Part shown: in pieces, positions 13,500 to 20,706 of the stretch | Numbering within the stretch: the stretch's first letter is position 1 | Layout of the letters: every line of letters begins with the position of its first letter | Assembly: GCA_006226495.1 (NCBI GenBank) | Contig: SBGU01000041.1 | Coordinates: 1-64,000, forward strand | Length of the DNA: 64,000 bases | Source: Alphaproteobacteria bacterium | GTDB lineage: Bacteria; Pseudomonadota; Alphaproteobacteria; Sphingomonadales; Kordiimonadaceae | Direction: 5' to 3' | Made by a program: the position numbers and the translations under genes | Notes under the pieces: generated by a model | The model's database searches: none | The model's input: the letters and a program-made list of their open reading frames with translations, nothing else | Told to the model about the DNA's origin: nothing

Positions 13500-15524
13500 T
13501 CAGGCAGCGCGGCTTTCAACCCAGCCAAGTTCCGCCGCCCGTTCGGCAGCCAGCGCCGGCACATCGGTCTGGATGAAATGGCGATGCAGCATCTGCACCC
13601 CCAGCATATGGTTGATCACCGCATCCAGTTGCACCTTGCGCGCCCGCGAAGTGCCGTCATCCTTGGCTTCACTGATCAGGCGCTGCACACCGGCCCGGTC
13701 CAGAAGCCCGGCATCCAGGATCGCCTTGTCGCCCAGGAAGTCCTGCGCCAGTTCCATCATGGCGGTCCATTTGTCGCTGTTGGTGGTCGCGGGCGGCGCC
13801 ATGAAAGCGAATTTTTCGCGCTCATACAGGGTGGTCGGCAACAGGCCCTTCATGGCCTCCTTCAGCACAAATTTCTCGCGCCGGTCCTTGATCCGGTGCA
13901 AGGGCGGTATCTTGACTGCCGCTTCCGCCAGATGGTGATCGAGGAATGCGGGCCGTGCCTCCATGGAATTGGCCATATCGACCCGGTCGCCGCCCCAGGT
14001 GAGAATCTGGCCTTCAAGCATGGTCTTGGACCAGACATATTGCGCACGGTCCAGAGGATGGCGGCCGTCCAGCATGGTGCGGTCCAGTTTCTCGGCAATG
14101 GCCATGCCGGGTTTATAGTCCGCAAGCAAGGCCAGACGGTCGTTGTTCAGGACCGTGCGGGCCGTTTCTTCACACGCCAGCCAGGGCTGCAGGCAGCTTG
14201 GTGTGAAACCGATCCGGTCGGTCAGATACAGGTCGTCATGTTCGTCTTCGGCCAGCATGGCGCCCTTGAACAGTTTGTTGCTTTCGCCCAGCATGGCTTG
14301 CCATTTCTGGCGTTCGGCACCATCGAGATCGTCCAGGCCATGTAGGAACAGGTCGCGCCGGAAGCTGGGATAGCCTGCAAACAGCTCGTCCGATCCTTCA
14401 CCCGTGACCACGACCTTGTAGCCGGCTTCGTGCACATGTTTGCTCATCAGGTATTTGGCGACCGCGAGCGTATTATAGATCGTGCGCTCGGCGTGCCAGA
14501 CGGTCTTTTCGAAATGGCCATACAGATGGTTGGCATCCAGCCGCAGGATGTCCTGGTCGGCGCCCGTGGCGGCGGCCATTTCCTGTGCGATCGGCGTTTC
14601 GTCATAGGCCGCGTCGGTGAAACCGATGGTAAAGGCCTTCACTGGCCCCTGCCGCATGGCGGCCGAAAGCCCGAGGATCGAACAACTGTCGACCCCGCCT
14701 GACAGGTAACAACCCACCGGCACGTCGGCTTCGAGGCGCAGGCGCACCGCTTCCGTCAGCCCCTCGCGCACGGTTTCGATGCTGGCCGCTTCATCTTTGG
14801 CACCCTTGTGATAGCCGGCGTCCGGGAATTCGAAATCCCAATAGGGCTTGTCCTCGATCTGGTAACCAAGACCCTGGCGGCGGAAGGTCACCACATGGCC
14901 GGGTTTCACCTGCACGATGCCTTCATAGGGCGTGGTGCCCGGCACCATGACCTGCATCAACTGGTGCAGAAGGCCCTCGTTGTTGAAACGGCGCGGTACC
15001 GCAGGATGCGCCATCACCACCTTGATTTCCGAACCGAACACCACGCCTTCATCGGACGCATGATAATAAAGCGGCTTGATGCCGAAGCGGTCGCGCACCA
15101 GATGCAGCGCATCTTCCTTGGCGTCATAAAGCGCGAAGGCAAATTCGCCCCGAAGGCGCCGCAAGGTTTCTTCGAGACCAAAGCGCGGATAAAGCTGCAG
15201 CACGATCTCGCTGTCGCTTTTGGTGCGGAAACGGGCACCGCGGCTGGTAAGGTCCGTGCGGATGCGCTGGTAATCGTAAAACTCGCCATTGTGGGCCAGC
15301 AACAGGTCACCCTCAGGGCTGGTGAACGGCTGACGCGCGCGGTTTTCATTCAGGTCGATGATCGACAGGCGTGCGTGCGAAAAACCCACGCCCTGTCCGG
15401 CCAACGCCTCGACACCGTAACCATCGGGGCCACGGTGGTGCTGGATGGCGGCCATATTGGCCAGAAGCTGGCGATCAACGGGGCGGTTTTTCTCGCGGTA
15501 GAATATTCCGGCAATGCCGCACAT
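13500..15524 (-). CDS. asnB: Asparagine synthetase (glutamine-hydrolysing), AsnB family
   Basis: A 674-residue class II glutamine amidotransferase. Cys2 (MCGIAG) is the glutaminase nucleophile, with RGPDGYG and AHNGEFYD in the N-terminal domain; the synthetase domain has the PP-loop SGGVDS at 275-280. It converts aspartate to asparagine with ATP and glutamine, or amidates a related acid. It is about 120 residues longer than E. coli AsnB, as in the long AsnB family that includes biosynthetic amidating enzymes. It closes an operon with a carbamoyltransferase and a symporter, so the true substrate may differ from aspartate. A GGAGAG ribosome site precedes the ATG. Confidence 0.88.
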   Translation of the reverse strand: MCGIAGIFYREKNRPVDRQLLANMAAIQHHRGPDGYGVEALAGQGVGFSHARLSIIDLNENRARQPFTSPEGDLLLAHNGEFYDYQRIRTDLTSRGARFRTKSDSEIVLQLYPRFGLEETLRRLRGEFAFALYDAKEDALHLVRDRFGIKPLYYHASDEGVVFGSEIKVVMAHPAVPRRFNNEGLLHQLMQVMVPGTTPYEGIVQVKPGHVVTFRRQGLGYQIEDKPYWDFEFPDAGYHKGAKDEAASIETVREGLTEAVRLRLEADVPVGCYLSGGVDSCSILGLSAAMRQGPVKAFTIGFTDAAYDETPIAQEMAAATGADQDILRLDANHLYGHFEKTVWHAERTIYNTLAVAKYLMSKHVHEAGYKVVVTGEGSDELFAGYPSFRRDLFLHGLDDLDGAERQKWQAMLGESNKLFKGAMLAEDEHDDLYLTDRIGFTPSCLQPWLACEETARTVLNNDRLALLADYKPGMAIAEKLDRTMLDGRHPLDRAQYVWSKTMLEGQILTWGGDRVDMANSMEARPAFLDHHLAEAAVKIPPLHRIKDRREKFVLKEAMKGLLPTTLYEREKFAFMAPPATTNSDKWTAMMELAQDFLGDKAILDAGLLDRAGVQRLISEAKDDGTSRARKVQLDAVINHMLGVQMLHRHFIQTDVPALAAERAAELGWVESRAA

Positions 15525-15581
15525 GATACTCTCCGATTTTCTTGTTTACTCAGGAATGGATTGGATGGCGGGACAGCGTGC

Positions 15582-16673
15582 TCAGACGATGTCCATCACC
15601 ATTTCGGTGCGTTGCACCATGCAGGTCAGAAGCGCCATGCGCATGAACACAGCCCCGCGCGCCTGCGCGAAATACCAGTTGTGCTGGGTATTATCGAGCG
15701 AGGTGCACAGTTCGTCCCCGCGCGCGAGCGGATGCAGCACGATGGCCGATTTCTTCAAGGGCGAATTGGCATTGAGCTTCAGGTTGCCGCCCATGACCTC
15801 GAACCCGTCCTTCACCCAGGCGATGGCGTTGATATAAACCACGTCCAGGTCTGGCAGTTCGCCATTGAGGTCGGTGCTTTCCCGGATGCGCAGGCCTTCG
15901 CGCACCAGGTTTTCCTTCTGGCCGGGCGCATAAAGCTCTTCGTCGGCGCCGTCATGGATGACCACGATTTCCTCGACCATCCCGGAAAAGCGGCTGAGCA
16001 GGGTCAGAAGGCTGCGCACCGTGCGCATGCGGCGCGGCACACCGACAACGCCGATGCGGATTTTCTCCGCCGGTTCCTCGGCCAGGAGGGCCGGTTTCCA
16101 TTTCATGATGGTATAAAGGTCCGCCAGCGCCTGGGTCGGGTGCTCGTCGCAGCCGTTGCCGGCGTTGATAATGGGGATGCGCAGCTTGTCCATCATTTCC
16201 ATGACGGATTCCTCGCGGTTGTCCCGAAGCACGACACAGTCGCCATAATTATTGAACATCTCGGCCACGTCCGACAGGCTTTCGCCCTTGGCGATGCCGG
16301 TGGTCGAACGGTCGGTGATCGACATGATGTCGCCGCCCAGCCGGTGCCAGGCGCTTTCGAAGCTCAGGCGCGTGCGGGTCGAAGGCTCGTAGAAAGCGCT
16401 GATCAACAGTTTGCCGGACAGCGGCTTGATTGGGGTCGCAAAACGTTCCGGATTGGCTTCATATTTGGCGGCCAGCCGGAACAGTTGCAGCAGCAGCGGC
16501 CGTTCGAACTGTGCTGCCGAAGCAATATGGCTGCGGGCCAGCGCCAGCAGATATTCATGCTCTTCCGTAATGGCCCGCAACAGGTCCTTTGGATGCGCAT
16601 TGCCATACACGTCAGGCTGGGACGGTTCGAACGATGCCGCGCCGTCAAAGATCGCTTTTTCAACCCCTACCAT
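15582..16673 (-). CDS. Aspartate carbamoyltransferase-like enzyme with altered substrate site
   Basis: The 363-residue protein has the carbamoyl-phosphate motif STRTR (98-102), an 80s-loop Lys (129), Arg150 and HPTQ (178-181) of the carbamoyltransferase family. Aligned by eye with E. coli PyrB, the aspartate-binding pair Arg229/Gln231 (MTRVQ) is replaced by INAIA (281-285), the GDxxxxR motif reads GVPRRMR, and HPLPR reads HPLARGD. A roughly 45-residue N-terminal extension is present. It should transfer a carbamoyl group, or phosphorolyse a ureido compound, but aspartate is unlikely as the acceptor. It overlaps the preceding 39-codon gene by seven bases. Confidence 0.82.
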   Translation of the reverse strand: MVGVEKAIFDGAASFEPSQPDVYGNAHPKDLLRAITEEHEYLLALARSHIASAAQFERPLLLQLFRLAAKYEANPERFATPIKPLSGKLLISAFYEPSTRTRLSFESAWHRLGGDIMSITDRSTTGIAKGESLSDVAEMFNNYGDCVVLRDNREESVMEMMDKLRIPIINAGNGCDEHPTQALADLYTIMKWKPALLAEEPAEKIRIGVVGVPRRMRTVRSLLTLLSRFSGMVEEIVVIHDGADEELYAPGQKENLVREGLRIRESTDLNGELPDLDVVYINAIAWVKDGFEVMGGNLKLNANSPLKKSAIVLHPLARGDELCTSLDNTQHNWYFAQARGAVFMRMALLTCMVQRTEMVMDIV

Positions 16674-16786
16674 AGCTTATTCTCCCGTACATCGCGCCAT
16701 ACCAGGTAAATGAGGACGACAGGCGCCACGCAGGTCAACGCCAGCGCCGGCACCACAAGGGCTTCAAGCCCCCAGGCGGATATCAT
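16667..16786 (-). CDS. 39-residue single-pass membrane peptide
   Basis: A short gene starting in the ATGA overlap with the symporter stop and ending seven bases inside the carbamoyltransferase gene. The peptide has one hydrophobic helix (about residues 8-30, ALVVPALALTCVAPVVLIYL) followed by a charged tail WRDVRENKLW. Overlaps on both sides indicate translational coupling. Its position suggests an accessory subunit of the sodium symporter, as known for other small symporter partners; this is inference. Confidence 0.7.
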   Translation of the reverse strand: MISAWGLEALVVPALALTCVAPVVLIYLVWRDVRENKLW

Positions 16787-18225
16787 GAGTTTTCTCCGTG
16801 ACCTTTTTGCCGGGCACCCCGAAGGGTGGCCCAGTCGAAGGTGGGTTCGCCCGTGAAGGCAAGCAGCATCACGAGCATCGAAACCGCCGCGGACACCAAA
16901 GCCGCGACATAAAAACCGATGGCGAAATAGGCATAAAGCCCGCTCGCGGTGCCGAGCACCATGGCTGCGGTCGCCAGCGCGCCGCTGCCGCGCCGATACA
17001 GAAGCCCGACCGCAATCGGCCAGATGGTGCTGGCGACAAACGCGCCGGTGAAATGCAGAAGCGAGCCCAAAGTCGCCATCTTCGGCACGCTGAGCGCCCA
17101 GGTAAGCGCACCAAGACCAAGGATGATCCAGACCGCGGCCTTCCTGAGTTCGGCCTGGCTGGCATCTTTCCGGAAGTGGCCTTTGTACAGGTCTTTCACA
17201 ATCAGGTCGCTGGTCGCGGCCAGAACGCTGTCGAGGCTGGACGCCAGCGCGGCGAACACCACCACAAACACAAGGATGGCCCCCGTCAGGCCAAACAGCT
17301 TGCCGGCAACCAGCGGCGCCACCATGTCGGGCGACGGCACATTGATGCCAAGGGCGGGGGCGGCGAAGGCGATCAGGCCCGCGACAATCGGGATCGGCAG
17401 CCAGAACAAGCCCGCCAGCGCATAGGCGCGGAACCCGACACCGGGGGCGAAGGCAAAGGCGCGCGACCACCAGACATTCGAATGGAAAATCTCGCCGACA
17501 CCGAAGAACAGGTTGTTGAACAGGAACATGATCGAGGCGGGCAGCAGCAGGTTCAAAAGTTCGGGGCGTTTGGCCTGCATACTGTCATGAATGGCATCGA
17601 AGCCGACCTGGTTGATGACCAGAACCGCAAGGATGATCACGCCCACAAGGATCAGGATGGTCTGCACAAAATCAGTACCGATCACGGCTTTCAGGCCACC
17701 AAACACCGTATAGAGCGTACAGACCACCACGATCACGGTCATGCCATAGGCATAGGGAATGCCGGAAAGCGCATTGATCAGCAGCCCGCCGGCCATGCCG
17801 AGGCTGATCAGCCAGCCGAGGCTGTAGAAGAAGGAAATGACCAGGAACACCCGCCAGGCGGTGTTGCCATAGCGCAGGCGGATGAAGTCACCGCTGGTGT
17901 AACCTTCGGGCATCATCTCGCGGATACGGCGGGCAAGCGGCGCGAACAGCAACAGGCCCACAGCCCCCAGCGAATAGCCGACCATGCCCCAGATACCGAG
18001 CTGGTAGGCAAGCTGCGGCGCGGTCATGGTGGTATTGCTAGTGACCCAGGTGGCCATGGCGGTCGCCACCGCGAAACCCATGCCGACCTTGCGGCCCGCG
18101 AGCATATAATCGTCGAGCGTATCGTTTTTCCGGCCCAGCCACCAGCCGACCCAGATCCATAGGATGGAGAAACCCCCGATGATCGCCCAGGCGATACCGG
18201 CAGGCAGAACTGCATCTTCATTCAT
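16783..18225 (-). CDS. Sodium:solute symporter (SSS family)
   Basis: A 480-residue carrier with about 13 membrane helices. The N-terminal SSS pattern is clear: GRKNDTLDDYMLAGRKVG after helix 1, TAMATWVTSNTT in helix 2, and PEGYTSGDFIRLRYGN in the first loop. The transported compound is not fixed by sequence; its operon partners (carbamoyltransferase, amidotransferase, divergent N-carbamoyl amidase) point to an amino acid or ureido compound. Start and stop both overlap neighbours by four bases (ATGA). Confidence 0.88.
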   Translation of the reverse strand: MNEDAVLPAGIAWAIIGGFSILWIWVGWWLGRKNDTLDDYMLAGRKVGMGFAVATAMATWVTSNTTMTAPQLAYQLGIWGMVGYSLGAVGLLLFAPLARRIREMMPEGYTSGDFIRLRYGNTAWRVFLVISFFYSLGWLISLGMAGGLLINALSGIPYAYGMTVIVVVCTLYTVFGGLKAVIGTDFVQTILILVGVIILAVLVINQVGFDAIHDSMQAKRPELLNLLLPASIMFLFNNLFFGVGEIFHSNVWWSRAFAFAPGVGFRAYALAGLFWLPIPIVAGLIAFAAPALGINVPSPDMVAPLVAGKLFGLTGAILVFVVVFAALASSLDSVLAATSDLIVKDLYKGHFRKDASQAELRKAAVWIILGLGALTWALSVPKMATLGSLLHFTGAFVASTIWPIAVGLLYRRGSGALATAAMVLGTASGLYAYFAIGFYVAALVSAAVSMLVMLLAFTGEPTFDWATLRGARQKGHGENS

Positions 18226-18647
18226 CGTGTAGCGTCCTCCCCGCTTGCGGGAACAGGCCGGCGGGTACCGGCGGCAAGCAGGCCCAGAAGGCCCGCGAAC
18301 ATGACTGCGCCGATGCCGAAGAACATCCAGGCACGGCTGAGCGGGTGGTGGGCAACCGTGATTTCAAGCACGTCGCCGGGCATGCCGTCGTCGGCGCTCA
18401 GGCGGAAACGGTAGGTGCCGTTATGCAGGCCACTGAGGGTCGTGGCATGGTCGGGGCCGTCATAAACGGCGGTCCAGCCGCTGTCGGCCTCGCGCTCCAG
18501 CAGGAACGTCTCTCCAGCCGCATCGGGCCAGGCCAGGGTGGCATAACCCGCGCTCAGGCCATTGTCGGCAACCATAAGGTCATCGGCAAAAGCGGCAGAT
18601 ATCGGCATCAGGAAATATGCCAATATTATTACAGTACGAATTATCAT
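18222..18647 (-). CDS. Exported membrane-anchored protein with FN3-like domain
   Basis: A 141-residue protein with a signal peptide (MIIRTVIILAYFLMPISAAFA), a beta-sandwich-like domain of about 75 residues resembling fibronectin type III (YATLAWPDAAGETFLLERE ... YRFRLSADD) and a C-terminal helix at about 108-128. It would display a small binding domain on the periplasmic face. It is the first gene of the symporter operon and overlaps it by four bases, so it may capture or present the symporter substrate. No named family was recognised. Confidence 0.65.
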   Translation of the reverse strand: MIIRTVIILAYFLMPISAAFADDLMVADNGLSAGYATLAWPDAAGETFLLEREADSGWTAVYDGPDHATTLSGLHNGTYRFRLSADDGMPGDVLEITVAHHPLSRAWMFFGIGAVMFAGLLGLLAAGTRRPVPASGEDATR

Positions 18648-18833
18648 TGGATAGGCGCTGTTGCTCTCTTAAGCTCGATCACTTATAAATAGCCGCGCAA
18701 ATCAAGATCATGTATCGGTCGCGCCGCCATCCGACGTGCCGCCATCATACTGATATATACTTTGAATTCAAATATTTTGTTGAACGCTTTGCTAGCCGCC
18801 TGATATCATGGAGAAAAATTGAAAGGAGCCCTC

Positions 18834-20066
18834 ATGCCTGATGTAACGCTTGCCCGCATAGAGAAGGACCTCCTGGCCCTGTCCCGCTTCGGCTATAACG
18901 AGACGGACAAGGGCGTGTACCGCCAGGGGTTCACAGACGTCGACATGGAAGCCCGGCGCTGGATGATGCAACAGTTCGAGGCCGCGGGCATGACCGCACG
19001 CATGGACGGCGCCGGCAATGTGATCGGCCGTTATGGTCCGGACGACAAGCCGGCGGTGCTGATTGGTTCGCATCTCGACAGTGTGCCCGCCGGCGGCATA
19101 TTCGACGGCACCCTTGGTGTGGTGGCCGGCCTTGAATGTGTGCGCACGATCATCGAGAATGATATCGCGCTTGCCCACCCCATCGAAGTGATCGGCACCA
19201 GCGAGGAAGAAGGTCGTTTCGGCGGCATGCTGGGCGCACAGGCGCTGACCGGCAGCATCACGCCCGACTGGCTGGAAAGCGCGCACGACCCTTCCGGCCT
19301 GAAGCTGAAGGATGCCATGGCGAAGCAGGGCCTCAATCATCTGGATGTGCTGCATGCCTACAAGGACCCCGACGATATCAAGGCCTTTCTGGAACTGCAT
19401 GTGGAGCAAGGCCCGGTGCTGGAAGCGGCACACAAGACCATCGGTGTGGTTGAAGGTATTTCCGGTGTGTTCAAATGGCTGGTGCGCCTGATCGGCAAGG
19501 CCGACCATGCCGGCACCGCGCCGATGAACATGCGGTCGGACGCCTTTCTGGGCGTGGCCGAATTTGCGCATGAAATCCAGCGGATCATCAATGAGGAAGG
19601 CACCGAGCGCTCGCGCCTGACCATCGGGCGGGTGGAACTGAAACCCGGCTTCCCGCACACGGTGCCCGGCGAGGTGGAGTTTACCCTGGTGGGCCGCGAC
19701 CTGGAGCCCGAGGTGATGAAGGCGCTGTCAAACGCCTGCCGGCGGGTGCTATCGTCCATCGCCCGCAAACACAGGCTGATGTTCGAATATGAGCAAATGA
19801 GCTGGCTTGAGCCCATGCCCTGCAGCAGCCCGATTGTCGACCTTGTCGAAAAGCATACGAAACAACGCGGTTACAGCTATATGCGCATGCCGTCAGGCGC
19901 GGGCCATGACACCCAGTTTTTTGCAGGCGTTACCGATGCCGGGCTGATCTTTGTGCCCAGCGTCGGCGGTGTAAGCCACGCGCCCGATGAACTGACCCAC
20001 TGGGTCGACATCGAAAAGGGCGCAAACCTGCTCCTGGACTGCGTGATCGAACTGGCGGCGGCCTGA
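18834..20066 (+). CDS. M20-family N-carbamoyl-amino-acid amidase
   Basis: A 410-residue Zn-dependent amidase of the hydantoinase/carbamoylase group. Metal ligands are visible: GSHLDSV (His), GGIFDGTLGV (Asp), SEEEGRFGGMLGA (Glu), LELHVEQGP (His) and VSHAPDE (His). Relatives hydrolyse N-carbamoyl-L-amino acids, ureidopropionate or allantoate. The ATG with AAGGAG six bases upstream is chosen over an upstream TTG. It is divergent from the symporter-carbamoyltransferase operon, so a ureido product made or imported there is its likely substrate. Confidence 0.88.
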   Translation: MPDVTLARIEKDLLALSRFGYNETDKGVYRQGFTDVDMEARRWMMQQFEAAGMTARMDGAGNVIGRYGPDDKPAVLIGSHLDSVPAGGIFDGTLGVVAGLECVRTIIENDIALAHPIEVIGTSEEEGRFGGMLGAQALTGSITPDWLESAHDPSGLKLKDAMAKQGLNHLDVLHAYKDPDDIKAFLELHVEQGPVLEAAHKTIGVVEGISGVFKWLVRLIGKADHAGTAPMNMRSDAFLGVAEFAHEIQRIINEEGTERSRLTIGRVELKPGFPHTVPGEVEFTLVGRDLEPEVMKALSNACRRVLSSIARKHRLMFEYEQMSWLEPMPCSSPIVDLVEKHTKQRGYSYMRMPSGAGHDTQFFAGVTDAGLIFVPSVGGVSHAPDELTHWVDIEKGANLLLDCVIELAAA

Positions 20067-20130
20067 GCATTGCACCATGCCGAGAATGCCGCTACACCAG
20101 ATGCCTGCGTCGCCCGGAGGTAGGCATACG

Positions 20131-20604
20131 ATGAATGATTATGACGATATCCTGATCCTGATCAGGCGCATCATGCGGGCCATTGACCTGCAGTCGAAAC
20201 AACTGGTCAAACAGTCCGGCCTGACCGCCCCGCAACTGGTGGTGCTGCAGGCCCTCAGGCGCGAAGGACGCGCGGCACCCAGCGCAGTCGCGCGCGAGGT
20301 TGCGCTCAGCCAGGCGACCGTGACCTCGATCCTGGACCGGCTGGACCGTGCGGGCCTGACCCGCCGCGAACGCAGCGATGCCGACAAGCGCGTGGTCTAT
20401 GCCTGCCTGACCGAAGCTGGCGAACGCAAGCTGGCCGAAGCGCCGGAACTGCTGCAATCCGGTTTCCTGCGCCAGTACCGCATGCTGCAGGACTGGGAAC
20501 GTTCGATGATCGTGAGCTCGTTCCAGCGCGTGGCCGCGATGATGGACGCCGAGGACCTCGACGCCTCGCCCATCCTGGATGTGGGCGACATCGCGCGGGA
20601 CTGA
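20131..20604 (+). CDS. MarR-family transcriptional regulator
   Basis: The 157-residue protein shows the MarR winged helix at about residues 30-95 (LTAPQLVVLQALRREGRAAPSAVAREVALSQATVTSILDRLDRAGLTRRERSDADKR shortened here), with the wing Asp-Lys-Arg motif. The ATG is preferred to an in-frame start 54 bases upstream because a GGAGG site lies before it and the shorter form fits the family length. It sits 64 bases after the M20 amidase and may control the ureido module. Confidence 0.85.
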   Translation: MNDYDDILILIRRIMRAIDLQSKQLVKQSGLTAPQLVVLQALRREGRAAPSAVAREVALSQATVTSILDRLDRAGLTRRERSDADKRVVYACLTEAGERKLAEAPELLQSGFLRQYRMLQDWERSMIVSSFQRVAAMMDAEDLDASPILDVGDIARD

Positions 20605-20626
20605 GCCCAAGCCGCGGCCCAAAGAA

Positions 20627-20655
20627 AAAGGCGGGCAATTGCCCGCCTTTGCTGT
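20627..20655. terminator. Bidirectional terminator
   Basis: A perfect 24-base palindrome (12-bp arms beginning AAAGGCGGGC) with T-rich flank lies between the MarR gene and the convergent TonB receptor gene. Confidence 0.8.
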
Positions 20656-20706
20656 TTCTGGCCTGCTTCTGGCCTGTTTCTGGCCAAAAACCGGTATGAC
20701 CGCAGC

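Noticed and set aside
15582-16673. Ordinary pyrB for pyrimidine synthesis
   Set aside because: The aspartate-binding residues are missing and no pyrimidine gene is adjacent; kept as a carbamoyltransferase of unknown acceptor.
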